NCBI GenBank assembly: GCA_000179315.1
Contig: ADZZ01000014.1
Span: forward strand, 1 to 40,773
Length of the DNA stretch: 40,773 nt
Source: a delta proteobacterium NaphS2
GTDB lineage: Bacteria; Desulfobacterota; DSM-4660; Desulfatiglandales; Desulfatiglandaceae
Direction: 5' to 3'
The notes under the pieces were generated by a model that was not told where the DNA came from, did not search any database, and was given only the letters and a program-made list of their open reading frames with translations. This document shows, piece after piece, positions 1 to 8,022 of this stretch; the stretch's first letter is position 1; every line of letters starts with the position of its first letter. The position numbers and the translations under genes are program-made.

Positions 1-68
1 GGTTTTCAATATCCGTAACTGTCTGATGCGAGCCCCCAAACAAGAAATAGATGAAAGGAGATGATACC

Positions 69-623
69 ATGATCGGCAAAAAAATGGAGACGGCCTTAAA
101 CGAACAGGTCAATAAGGAGCTGTATTCGGCGTATCTTTACATGGCCATGTCGGCCCACTGCGATTCCATTGGACTGAAAGGGTTTTCCAACTGGTTCATG
201 GTCCAGTATCACGAAGAGATGCTGCACGCAATGAAGATATACGAATATATCCAGCGACAGGGCGGCAGAGTTCAACTCAAAGCGGTGGCGGAGCCTCCTT
301 CTGAATGGGAATCGCCGCTTGAAATGTTCCAAAAGACACTGGAACATGAGCAGTTCATTACCCGATCCATCAATGATCTGGTGGACTTGGCGATTCAGGA
401 GAAGGATCATGCAACCCAAATCTTTCTTCAGTGGTACGTCACCGAACAGGTGGAGGAAGAAGAGAACGACAACGATATCCTGGCCAAGCTCAATCTGGTG
501 GGTGGGGATAAAGGCGACAGAAACGGTCTTTTTATGATCGACAAGGATTTGTCCGCCCGCATGACCACGGTTCCCACGGATTTCAGCAAAGGCATTGAGG
601 CCGCCCTGAAGGGCAATCCATGA
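69..623 (+). CDS. ftnA: Bacterial non-heme ferritin
   Basis: Cytoplasmic iron-storage protein of 184 residues, the usual ferritin length, predicted to form a 24-subunit shell that oxidises and stores iron. The four-helix bundle is recognisable from the N-terminal stretch LNEQVNKELYSAYLYMAM, with Glu ligands of the ferroxidase centre in NKELYSAYLY and YHEEMLHAMK and again in EQVEEEEND. I start at the ATG at 69 because AAAGGAG at 54-60 sits at ideal distance; an in-frame ATG at 51 overlaps that ribosome site and lacks its own. The gene stands alone, with a toxin relic downstream. The family assignment is secure; no Fur box could be judged because the promoter is at the window edge. Confidence 0.95.
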   Translation: MIGKKMETALNEQVNKELYSAYLYMAMSAHCDSIGLKGFSNWFMVQYHEEMLHAMKIYEYIQRQGGRVQLKAVAEPPSEWESPLEMFQKTLEHEQFITRSINDLVDLAIQEKDHATQIFLQWYVTEQVEEEENDNDILAKLNLVGGDKGDRNGLFMIDKDLSARMTTVPTDFSKGIEAALKGNP

Positions 624-653
624 GATGGGAAAAACGGTCCGCTTGCCCGTTAG

Positions 654-734
654 AAGGGCGAGGATGACTGCCTTAACATTCGCCAAATCTGTTATGGTAA
701 CGCCTATATTGTAGACTATGAGGATTATCACTAA
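654..734 (+). pseudogene. higB: C-terminal relic of a HigB-type toxin
   Basis: An open stretch directly before higA, bounded upstream by a TAG at 651-653 and lacking a start codon, ends in GNAYIVDYEDYH. HigB toxins (RelE-fold mRNA interferases) typically end in GDAYDVEIVDYH, so seven of twelve aligned positions match, including the final DYH. The stop at 732-734 overlaps the higA start as TAATG, the arrangement normal for higBA operons. About 25 residues remain, so most of the toxin is gone. Seen: the peptide and overlap. Known: HigB/HigA order. Inferred: deletion of the toxin body. Confidence 0.6.
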
Positions 735-1024
735 TGGCTATGTATAACCCTCCCCATCCAGGGGAATTTATTCAAGAAGTTTATTTGGAACCACTTGGTA
801 TCTCGCCCCGGAGTGTTGCCCTGCGGCTTAAAGTTTCCCCTTCAACATTTATAAGAATATTGAAGGGGCAAAGTTCCATAAGCCCGGCAATGGCTCTCCG
901 TTTGTCCAAATGCTTAGGGCGCAGTCCTGAAAGTTGGCTCCATATGCAGGACAGTTATAATCTTTGGCATGCAAAACAAAATGTTGATCTTTCAGAAATA
1001 GAGCCCATTCAGGCATCAGCGTAA
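734..1024 (+). CDS. higA: HigA-family antitoxin (orphan)
   Basis: A 96-residue helix-turn-helix protein of the HigA/VapI addiction-module antidote family. The start MYNPPHPGEFIQEVYLEPLG is the family hallmark, followed by an XRE-type HTH (SPRSVALRLKVSPSTFIRIL about residues 25-43) and the conserved ISPAMALRLSKCLGRSPESW segment. It normally neutralises HigB and represses the operon. Here only the last residues of HigB remain upstream, so it is an orphan that may still bind DNA. The start overlaps the toxin stop (TAATG), implying former translational coupling. No internal damage is visible. Confidence 0.9.
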   Translation: MAMYNPPHPGEFIQEVYLEPLGISPRSVALRLKVSPSTFIRILKGQSSISPAMALRLSKCLGRSPESWLHMQDSYNLWHAKQNVDLSEIEPIQASA

Positions 1025-1080
1025 AAGTATTTACGGAACAAGGTCCTGGAGCATTGGCGTTATGGAGACAGGAGGAGATA

Positions 1081-1296
1081 ATGAAAGGGCTACAAATATT
1101 GCCACGACTCGACAAGAAAGCGATATATATTTCCTCTTTCAATGATACGGATGAGGAAAGGCAATTTTGGTTTTCCAAGGGCGTGCCGGAAAGACTAAAT
1201 GCAATCGAATTGCAGCGAAGGATGGTTTATGGCATTGATCGAACTACATCCAGACTTCAAAGATTTTTTGAGACTGATGAACTCCTACGGGATTGA
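1081..1296 (+). CDS. Small partner of a nucleotidyltransferase pair (toxin-antitoxin-like)
   Basis: A 71-residue protein with the pattern ISSFNDTDEERQFWFSKGVPERLNAIELQRR, seen in small proteins encoded just upstream of AbiEii/MNT-like nucleotidyltransferases and often labelled toxin-antitoxin subunits. I choose the ATG at 1081 because GGAGG lies at 1071-1075; an ATG at 1054 in the same frame has no ribosome site. Its 3' end overlaps the nucleotidyltransferase gene by 68 bases in another frame, so the two were made together. Its biochemical role is not known to me; partner function is inferred from the neighbour. Confidence 0.65.
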   Translation: MKGLQILPRLDKKAIYISSFNDTDEERQFWFSKGVPERLNAIELQRRMVYGIDRTTSRLQRFFETDELLRD

Positions 1297-1708
1297 ATAC
1301 CTGTTGGTTGGCGGCTATGCGGTGGGTTACCATGGGTACCCCAGAGCGACGGGTGATATGGATGTATGGATTGCGGTGAGCGAAATGAATGCCGAAAAGA
1401 CGGCCGCTGCCATTCGTGAGTTTGGAATGCCCGCTGACCAGATTACGAAGGATTTGTTTCTTGCTTCAGACAAGGTCATTCGTATGGGCGTTCCACCGGT
1501 AAGAATTGAAGTGATCACCGGGGCTTCAGGCGTAGATTTTGAGACGTGCTACGCGAGACGACAGCAAATTGAAATTGATGGAATTCCCGTTAACTTTATT
1601 TGCCTCGATGACCTCAAGAAGAACATCATGAGTCTGGGCTTGCTCATGAGCCCCCTCCCGATGGCCACCATCTGCTGCTCGCCGCCGCTCAGGGTCCCAG
1701 CCTTCTGA
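1229..1708 (+). CDS. Nucleotidyltransferase (AbiEii/DUF6036-like), C-terminus replaced
   Basis: The first 132 residues carry a nucleotidyltransferase fold: [20 protein letters not shown] holds the GG and the metal-binding DxD (DMDV), and a later Glu in RIEVITG fits the third acidic residue. The family normally continues after LDDLKKN with a helix of the type AAGRAKDLADIE. Here the match stops at about base 1624 and the remaining 28 residues are the antisense translation of an ABC transporter fragment. The ATG at 1229 has GAAGG upstream and lies inside the preceding gene. The active site is present but the C-terminal helix is lost, so activity is doubtful. Confidence 0.7.
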   Translation: MALIELHPDFKDFLRLMNSYGIEYLLVGGYAVGYHGYPRATGDMDVWIAVSEMNAEKTAAAIREFGMPADQITKDLFLASDKVIRMGVPPVRIEVITGASGVDFETCYARRQQIEIDGIPVNFICLDDLKKNIMSLGLLMSPLPMATICCSPPLRVPAF

Positions 1709-1740
1709 TCAAGGCGCTCCTTTAAGCGCGGAAAAACGAA
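1624..1740 (-). pseudogene. livF: Fragment of a LivF-type branched-chain amino acid ABC ATPase
   Basis: Read on the minus strand from 1740 down, the bases give [13 protein letters not shown] followed by [20 protein letters not shown]. This is the ABC signature region of LivF, the ATPase of branched-chain amino acid importers. A stop codon lies just upstream (1741-1743) and the match ends after RLMM where it meets the nucleotidyltransferase. Only about 39 codons survive, with no Walker A or Walker B. It is a recombination scrap, not a gene. Confidence 0.8.
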
Positions 1741-1800
1741 TCAGGGCGGATAACAAAGGTCAGGGACTGATGATCCCTTCTGCCGCAATCCGTCGGGCCA

Positions 1801-2289
1801 CTACGCGAAAGGAAACCCTTTCCAGAATTCTTTGTCTTTGTACTGCCAGTCTTTTTCGAATTTTTCGTCGTACAATTCACCGAAACGATCCAACCATCGC
1901 CACCATGTGGATTTGCTCTGCCCTTCCGCCTCCAAAACATCCTCCAGAGAGGCGGCGATATCATTCATCCGATCTTTGGGGACATAAAGGGCCGCGCCTT
2001 CCATATGGGATTTCACGGTATCTTCAGGGGTAAAAGCGTGGGCCGTCAACATAACCGCCGTTATATTCTTCTGGTTGGCGATTTTCAGTAACCCATAACC
2101 GTTAACACCCATAATGTCCAGAACGGCAACGTCGAAGTGTTTCGTCTCCATCAGGTTTTTTGCGGATTCAAAACTGTCGGCCGTTGTAATCCTGGCCGTG
2201 GCCAGGAGCTCCTCCAACGATTCCAGGACATCGGGTTCATCATCAACGATCAATATGCGTTTTCCTTTGATCAGGTCTTTTTTGGCCAT
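1801..2289 (-). CDS. Stand-alone response regulator receiver protein
   Basis: A 162-residue cytoplasmic protein with one receiver domain (residues about 10-125) and no output domain. The acidic pair is D16-D17 in ILIVDDEPD, the phospho-acceptor D58 in VAVLDIMG, the switch Thr T82 in MLTAH and the Lys K105 in YVPKD, so it should be phosphorylatable. The tail is rich in Trp and charge (WWRWLDRFGELYDEKFEKDW), a tail I associate with Desulfobacterota receivers; its role is unknown. GAGGAGAAC precedes the ATG on the minus strand. No kinase lies next to it, so the partner is elsewhere. Confidence 0.85.
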   Translation of the reverse strand: MAKKDLIKGKRILIVDDEPDVLESLEELLATARITTADSFESAKNLMETKHFDVAVLDIMGVNGYGLLKIANQKNITAVMLTAHAFTPEDTVKSHMEGAALYVPKDRMNDIAASLEDVLEAEGQSKSTWWRWLDRFGELYDEKFEKDWQYKDKEFWKGFPFA

Positions 2290-2526
2290 TGAAGGTTCTC
2301 CTCACTCAAGAATTTCGCGCATGAAACGCTGGATTATTTTCATCGAGGGCTTACTTGTTTTTCATCAGGGTCAGAGGATACTTTACTTAATCATTGACAT
2401 CAACCGGCCAATTTGTTTTTTTGATAAATATGGCATGAATAAAGTCTGCAGTGGCTTCGGGAATGGTTCTTTTATTTAAGCATGGGAACCGCACCCCGAT
2501 GGAAAAGTCGCGGATGAGAGGGCGGA

Positions 2527-2868
2527 ATGAAAGAAAAGGATCTTAAACAGTTGAACAATATGCTGAAAGTATCTAGGGAAGCGTTGGACCTGGTTCAGAA
2601 TAAAACACGGGAGGATCTGGATCGGGACAAACAATTGACCCTTTCACTATTAAAGTATCTTGAGATGATCGGATCCGCCGCAGCCAGGGTTTCCGCGGAA
2701 TGCCGGGATAATTGTCACCCCATCCCCTGGGATCAGGTCACCGAAATGAAACAACAGGTTGTCCATACCTATTGGGACATTGACCGGGACTGGATCTGGG
2801 AGAAAATGAAAAAGGACCTCCCTGTCCTCAAAAAATCCCTGGAAATCCTTCGCTCCCCGGAAGAGTAA
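2527..2868 (+). CDS. HepT-like (DUF86) protein
   Basis: A 113-residue helical protein of the HepT/DUF86 type, the HEPN RNase or target half of MntA-HepT toxin-antitoxin pairs. The signature is usually R-x4-H-x-Y, as in RNRLVHGYF; here it reads KQQVVHTYWDID, so His and Tyr are kept but the leading Arg is Lys. The SLLKYLEMIGSAAARVS helix matches the family's dimer region. GAGAGGG lies just before the ATG. No MntA-type minimal nucleotidyltransferase precedes it, unlike the normal order, so it is an orphan. The assignment is firm, activity uncertain. Confidence 0.8.
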   Translation: MKEKDLKQLNNMLKVSREALDLVQNKTREDLDRDKQLTLSLLKYLEMIGSAAARVSAECRDNCHPIPWDQVTEMKQQVVHTYWDIDRDWIWEKMKKDLPVLKKSLEILRSPEE

Positions 2869-3027
2869 GAGGGGCGAGGCGAACCGCTTTGAACATAATA
2901 TGACCCACCGATTCTGCAATTCCCCGGCAATTCACGGATCCCTTCGCAGGTCGATTCTTAAAGGCGGCCTGCTTCACTCCGAAAATTTTCGAGTCTTCAA
3001 AAAATATCCGGCTCCAGGATATTGTCA

Positions 3028-4053
3028 ATGAAAAATCCTCCTTCCCTGCTGCGGTCTTTAACCTTCAGCAATCCATATGTCTTTATTCTTTTTCTCGGGT
3101 TCGCGGTGGGTCTCGCCTGGCTTGCCCCCGATGCCGCGGCAAACGGCGGTTGGCTTTACCCCGAAGTCACCACGAAAGTCGCAATCTTTATGATATTCAT
3201 CCTTCAAGGCCTTTCTCTTCCCGTTGATGAAATCAGAAACGGCCTTTTGCAGTATAGAACACATCTTTTGATTCAGGCATTTATCTTCATTCTGATACCG
3301 GCGCTGGTATGGTTTTGCATGCTGTTTGCGGGAGGGCTCTTCACCTTTGATTTACGGATGGGTTTTCTTTTCCTCGCGGCTGTTCCCACAACCATTTCCT
3401 CCTCGGTGGTGTTTACCACTCAAGCAGGCGGGTCAACCACCGTGGCCCTCTTCAATGCTTCGGCCTCCAACGTTTTGGGGATCTTTCTGGTGCCCCTGTG
3501 GGTTTCCTGGCAAATGGGGCAGAGTGTGGCGCTTCCGCCCGTGGGAGACATGATGATGAAAATCATCTGGGTGGTCTTGGTGCCCCTCATCCTCGGCCAG
3601 GTTTTTCGGCGGTGGATACGGAAATGGGCGGACCGGAATCGAAAAGGAATGTCCAATTTCAGCATGGGGCTGATCCTCTTCATTGTGTTTTCAACTTTCA
3701 GCAATTCGGTCAAAAGCGATAGCTGGAAAAACCTTGGCATGGACGCAATTTCCATTGCCTTTGCAGGGGTTCTGATCTTGTTGGTAATGGTCATGATCTG
3801 TGGAGCGGTTTGCTTCAGGATCGGGAGGTTCAAACGCCAAGACGGAATCGCCTTCTTCTTTTCCGCGACACAAAAGGCTCTTTCCACCGGCATTCCCATG
3901 GCCCATGCGCTGTTTGACGTCACGCGGCTGGATCTCGCCCTGATACTGGTCCCACTGATGTTCTATCACCCATTGCAACTTCTGATAGGAAGTTTTATTG
4001 TTGGAAAGTTCGCGAGAGCCGAACGTCGTTTTTCACATGAGAGAAACACTTAA
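3028..4053 (+). CDS. SBF-like (bile acid:sodium symporter fold) transporter
   Basis: An inner-membrane protein of about 341 residues with nine or ten hydrophobic segments and no signal peptide, matching the SBF-like group (PF13593, YfeH type). Supporting motifs are the N-terminal PEVTTKVAIFMIFILQGLSL, the crossover-like AAVPTTISSSVVFTTQAGG, and FFFSATQKALSTGIPMA near residue 290. Family members are thought to be sodium-coupled anion or solute transporters; the substrate cannot be read from sequence. ATG at 3028 is preferred, a TTG at 3022 being the alternative; neither has a strong ribosome site. It stands alone. Confidence 0.85.
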   Translation: MKNPPSLLRSLTFSNPYVFILFLGFAVGLAWLAPDAAANGGWLYPEVTTKVAIFMIFILQGLSLPVDEIRNGLLQYRTHLLIQAFIFILIPALVWFCMLFAGGLFTFDLRMGFLFLAAVPTTISSSVVFTTQAGGSTTVALFNASASNVLGIFLVPLWVSWQMGQSVALPPVGDMMMKIIWVVLVPLILGQVFRRWIRKWADRNRKGMSNFSMGLILFIVFSTFSNSVKSDSWKNLGMDAISIAFAGVLILLVMVMICGAVCFRIGRFKRQDGIAFFFSATQKALSTGIPMAHALFDVTRLDLALILVPLMFYHPLQLLIGSFIVGKFARAERRFSHERNT

Positions 4054-4122
4054 GGCCACTAAGGGTCTTCAAACGAAAGTCGGTGCCGCTATCAAGTAAT
4101 TGCGTTCTGAGGACATCTTGTT

Positions 4123-4422
4123 TTATCTGGCGCGTCTTTCCTCGAAAGGAAGGACCACAGCGGTTAGCAATTCTTTTTCATGCAGCCTGCTTTCAATGCG
4201 GGAGATCTTTCGGCCCATCTCCTCAATGACCTTCTGCTGATCTTGTACAACCCGGGTCAAAACAGCGACCACGTCCATGGCACTCATTCCCTTTCTACCG
4301 TTGGTTGCGACCAGATCGGGTACTTCTTCGGCGATAAAACCCACGTGGCAGCATAACAAGTCAAATCCCACTAACATCCTGCGGAGAACTACCAATTCTC
4401 TGAAATCAGTTTGAGCTTGCAA
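4123..4422 (-). pseudogene. C-terminal S74 peptidase (endosialidase chaperone) domain relic
   Basis: About 99 codons encode HVGFIAEEVPDLVATNGRKG then MSAMDVVAVLTRVVQDQQK and a coiled-coil tail, the C-terminal intramolecular chaperone (Peptidase_S74) pattern of tail-fibre-like and surface proteins. The domain normally ends a much longer protein; the upstream body, including the expected catalytic Ser-Lys region, is missing and no ribosome site precedes it. In the minus direction it is preceded within about 25 bases by a second copy of a secreted protein's signal-peptide segment. It is probably the 3' end of a surface-protein gene that lost its middle. Confidence 0.7.
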
Positions 4423-4444
4423 CTGCCGACACTCAACCCGTCTA

Positions 4445-4507
4445 CTGAAAGCTTAGATTTTCAGCAAAGGGATTACTCGCAAGAAAAAAGACCCTGGCAA
4501 TTATTAA
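4445..4507 (-). repeat. Signal-peptide repeat, downstream copy
   Basis: An imperfect direct repeat of the segment at 7289-7350. Both contain the exact core CTGAAAGCTTAGATTTTCAG plus flanking AATTATTAA. In one minus-strand frame this copy encodes ARVFFLASNPFAENLSFQ, against AAVFFAGNSFAENLSFQ in the upstream gene's signal peptide. The last codons of the large secreted gene run through this copy in another frame. Confidence 0.85.
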
Positions 4508-7385
4508 TCATTGCCTTGTATGCATCGGCCATGGTTGCTGCTTCGATGAGCCCTGTCTCTTTGCTATAGTATAACAGCATACCGTTGTTTTTGTTTACGC
4601 CAAGATAGCCATCTGACCCGGCGTAATAACAGTAGAACCAATCCTCCGTATAGGTACAGTCGGGATAGTCTACACCACTGTCGAGGTATGAACGATACCA
4701 TTCGGTAAGCCAGTCAAAGACCAGTTCCGTTAAGCCCGGCGCAACCCCAAAATGATTGTATCTGTCCAGGTATTCCGCCCCCTGTGAAGCCTGCGTCGAA
4801 TTGTACCCGCACTCCCCGCTGCCCTCAGGGTTGGTCCATTTGGCGATAAGGGCATCGCCATCGCTGAGCACTGACGGATTTGTAAGACGGCATGCGCCGT
4901 ACCAGTGAGCCCCTTGGTCCTTTGTGTAGGCGATGCTTATGATAGCCGTACCAGCAGGAAAGGTAACGGTGTCCGTGTCGTCTTTCGAAATATCCGAACC
5001 AACGTTTATCCAGTCACTACCGCTCGGGTTCGACTTGGTGCTGTAAGCCGCATGGATAGTGGCATCGGCCACCGTATTTCGCACGTCAACAGTTATCTCC
5101 TGGGTAAGAGGCCCTTCGGTACTTTTCGCCGAATACTGGCAATCACCGTCTCCGGCAGCACCGGTCCATATGGCCGTGACTTCCGTACCGTCGTTTATTA
5201 CGGAGGTCGTCAGTCTGCATGCGCCGTACCAGATAGACCCATCCTTGGTATAGGCGACGCTCATGATAGCCGCCCCTTTTGGAAGGGTTACCGCTTCCGA
5301 ACCATTTCTTTCAATTTGCGGCCCAACGCTTATCCAGTCACTGCCGCCCGGGTTCGTTTTGGTGCTGTACGCGGTTTGAATCTTGGCGTCGGCCACATCG
5401 TTTTTCATAATTATGTCGGTGTCGTGGTCAAGAACTCCGCCTGAAGGGTCATCGTCCGTCATGTTGGAGGATATATCTTTTTCAGCAGGAGTGGCTAAGA
5501 CGTCGGGCGTGAAGCTACCTTCCGGTTGGAAGGGATTAAAGGTGTAGTGAAGCATTACGGGCCAGGTGGTCGATGCGGCGCTCGGAAGGGGATTTCCAAA
5601 CCATCCAAAGGGTATAAAGTAGCGCTTCGAGCAATAGAGAAAAGCCAGCTGTCCGTCCGGCACCGTGGTGAGATATTCGGGATTCGGTGCGCCAATGTAA
5701 TTGGCGGAAGGGTAATTGTCATTACGCATATTCAGAAGGTTTTCGAGCATGCTGTTCCTGTCGTCCTTCAACTCCTGAAGGTCATGAGCAGAGATACCAC
5801 CCGGATTGGCAGTATAGTATTCAATGAGCATATGGACCATGTTAATGGCGCCAGCCGTCCATTCGGCACTCATAACGGTGTTCTTATCCACGTCGGAATA
5901 GCCCACACCCCATATGGGATCTATAGCCGCATTGCCGTTGGGGCCATAGTAGCCGCCCCAGGGTTTGACGTTTTTCCAAATCTTGTATCCCGTACCCGCG
6001 CCCCACCATGAATCAACGGTAGCCGCACCAAGGGCCGTAACGCCCCAGGTATCCACGTCAACGGCAAGGGCCTCGCCGGCCTGGTTGGGTTCGTAGTTGT
6101 TCGTCTTCCGGGGGTCAACGGATTTACCGCCCTGGTTGAAGATACCCTTGGCTTTGTTAAAGGCGCCGTTATAAAAGAAGGAGAGGAGTCCGTTTGTCGT
6201 GTAGCCTGCTTCGGTGGTGCCGCCGTTTAACAGGGTGTCTATCTTGACCAGTGTTTTGGTAATGGTTTGCTTTTGGGCTGACGAAAGGCTTGCGTCGTTG
6301 GCCTGAGACTTCTGCAGTACGTACTCCAGTATCCGTAAGCCGCCAAGAACTGAAAAGTTATTCTCTATGGAAATCTCACCTTTCGGCACCAACTGGTCGC
6401 CATTTCCAAAAGACCCGCCCGGCGCGTAATATATGGCGCCAACACCGCTTTGCATATAGGAAAACGCGGTTACGCTGTTAATGGCATTTTGCATGGAGGT
6501 GTTGTTGAAGGGTATGTAACCCTGTGAACTGCCGTACCTTAACCAATCCGCCTGAAGCGGGCCGACCAGTAATGCCCAGCCGTTTTCACCCGCGATCGGC
6601 TTCCAGTCGGCCCAGGAAATCTTACCCAAGGCGTCTTCCTTTACCGCTCCGTTCACATCCGGGTCGCCCTGCCTATTGGTTATGTAGTGTTTGTAATCGG
6701 CGGATTCCCACAGAGGATCGGTATTCAGGAAATACTTTGCCGGCATCCGCCAAATAAAGGAGTCATTGTGATCGGATATGTACGTTGTATACCCGTAGTG
6801 CCATACGCCGTTATTGTTCTCAATGGCCTTAGCGGTATCCACGGCGCGCATACGAGGGTCCTTAAGGTGGAGATTGACGTTTTCTATCAACTCGTAAACC
6901 TTGCCTGTATCTTCCACATTGCCGTTCTTCGCGGCCAGCGCAAGGGCTATCTGAATCGTCGATACGTCATATACGTTGGAGCCGGCCACTGTGTTCACCC
7001 TCTCAAGGGCCAGGTCGGCACCGTCTTTGTTCAGGACCCTGTTAGGCTGCTGAAGCCATGTGCCGCCGTCCATGCCCTGATAGATCTCTATGCTGCAATC
7101 GTTCCCGGGAAGGCCGCACACGTAACCACCAAAGTACTTGGCGGCATCGGCGTAAAAGTTTACAAACAGGGCCTTACCCCAGGTAGCTGACTTAATGTCA
7201 TTTTCGTTAGGAGTTTCCGCCGGATAGTGGTCTGTATACGTCAACGAATCGGTTAAAAATTTGATCTCCTGCTTGACCTCGTCCGATGACTGAAAGCTTA
7301 GATTTTCAGCAAAAGAATTACCAGCAAAAAACACCGCGGCAATTATTAAAATGATAGACCCAAAGGTACTCAGATTCTTGTACAT
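4473..7385 (-). CDS. Large secreted protein with two tandem repeat domains
   Basis: A 970-residue protein exported by a Sec signal peptide (MYKNLSTFGSIILIIAAVFF, cleavage near SFA-EN). I start at the ATG at 7385 because AGGAGG lies 5 bases upstream; a longer reading to 7583 has no such site. Residues about 25-640 form a Trp/Tyr/Gly-rich helical region (DVDTWGVTALGAATVDSWWG, MSAEWTAGAINMVHMLIEYY) reminiscent of (alpha/alpha)6-barrel carbohydrate-active enzymes, but I cannot name a family. Residues about 680-865 hold two copies of a roughly 90-residue unit (AYSTKxNPxGSDWIxVG ... WYGACRLT). The C-terminal SLFSCE-like end (GLFSCE) is read through a repeated signal-peptide segment, so the natural C-terminus may be lost. 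Confidence 0.8.
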   Translation of the reverse strand: MYKNLSTFGSIILIIAAVFFAGNSFAENLSFQSSDEVKQEIKFLTDSLTYTDHYPAETPNENDIKSATWGKALFVNFYADAAKYFGGYVCGLPGNDCSIEIYQGMDGGTWLQQPNRVLNKDGADLALERVNTVAGSNVYDVSTIQIALALAAKNGNVEDTGKVYELIENVNLHLKDPRMRAVDTAKAIENNNGVWHYGYTTYISDHNDSFIWRMPAKYFLNTDPLWESADYKHYITNRQGDPDVNGAVKEDALGKISWADWKPIAGENGWALLVGPLQADWLRYGSSQGYIPFNNTSMQNAINSVTAFSYMQSGVGAIYYAPGGSFGNGDQLVPKGEISIENNFSVLGGLRILEYVLQKSQANDASLSSAQKQTITKTLVKIDTLLNGGTTEAGYTTNGLLSFFYNGAFNKAKGIFNQGGKSVDPRKTNNYEPNQAGEALAVDVDTWGVTALGAATVDSWWGAGTGYKIWKNVKPWGGYYGPNGNAAIDPIWGVGYSDVDKNTVMSAEWTAGAINMVHMLIEYYTANPGGISAHDLQELKDDRNSMLENLLNMRNDNYPSANYIGAPNPEYLTTVPDGQLAFLYCSKRYFIPFGWFGNPLPSAASTTWPVMLHYTFNPFQPEGSFTPDVLATPAEKDISSNMTDDDPSGGVLDHDTDIIMKNDVADAKIQTAYSTKTNPGGSDWISVGPQIERNGSEAVTLPKGAAIMSVAYTKDGSIWYGACRLTTSVINDGTEVTAIWTGAAGDGDCQYSAKSTEGPLTQEITVDVRNTVADATIHAAYSTKSNPSGSDWINVGSDISKDDTDTVTFPAGTAIISIAYTKDQGAHWYGACRLTNPSVLSDGDALIAKWTNPEGSGECGYNSTQASQGAEYLDRYNHFGVAPGLTELVFDWLTEWYRSYLDSGVDYPDCTYTEDWFYCYYAGSDGYLGVNKNNGMLLYYSKETGLIEAATMADAYKAMINNCQGLFSCE
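7289..7350 (-). repeat. Signal-peptide repeat, upstream copy
   Basis: The part of the large secreted gene that encodes its signal-peptide hydrophobic core and first mature residues. It is repeated with a few changes and a small length difference at 4445-4507, in the same orientation about 2.8 kb away, so recombination between the copies would delete the gene. Confidence 0.85.
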
Positions 7386-8022
7386 GTCATCCTCCTTTTG
7401 AACATATTGAATTCCTAACCTCTTTCTCCGCCATCGAACGGGCCTGCATGTCTCCCGGTGCCTAAGAATTAGGATAGACCGCTGGCAATTTTTGGCAATG
7501 GGGTATACACCCCATTTTGGAGCATATAAAGTATTAGGACAAAAACGACATAACCCGTCCGGAAGACGAACCGGCGTCTCCAAGGTCAGCCTGATGCGCT
7601 GAGCGTCTTACTCCCGAAAAAAACCCAAGCATTAACGTTTCCATTCTCTCCTCCCGTGATCTACGCATTTTTGTCCGAAACCCTGTTTCACGGCGCGCCA
7701 CTCCGTTATGAACAGCGCACTATCCACCTTTCCGAACCCATTTCGAGAGCCAAAGCCCAAAGCGGGAATTTAGAGCCGTTTTTGTAAAGAACAGAGAAAA
7801 ACGGCGCGGTTGGAAGTTTAATTGAAAAGATTGATGGTCGTTAGTCGAAAAGGGTGATGATTGATAATGAGATAAAGCTTAGTGTTTATCAAGGTTAGCT
7901 TCCAGTATTCTGGATAACGGCCGAACGCACTTGTTTTCGACCGGTTATTGGGATAATCTTTTTTTAAAAAAAATAAAGGGCTGCACAATCTATGGCTCAC
8001 CAGAGGAAATTTCGTAAAAGAG
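7386..8022. other. Gene-poor upstream region
   Basis: About 640 bases without a supported gene. It holds the minus-strand ribosome site (AGGAGG, 7391-7396) and the inverted repeat at 7497-7516 for the secreted gene. The rest shows no convincing reading frame; part of 7920-8000 is AT-rich (TTTTTTTAAAAAAAATAAA) and could include a promoter, but I see no clear -35/-10 pair. Confidence 0.5.
7497..7516. promoter_or_regulatory. Perfect 8-bp inverted repeat upstream of the secreted gene
   Basis: AATGGGGT-ATAC-ACCCCATT is a perfect 8-bp inverted repeat with a 4-base centre, 112 bases before the start of the minus-strand secreted gene. Next to it, on the minus strand, TTGCC occurs twice (TTGCCAAAAATTGCC). 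This looks like a protein-binding operator; the regulator is unknown. There is no T-run, so it is not a terminator. Confidence 0.45.
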
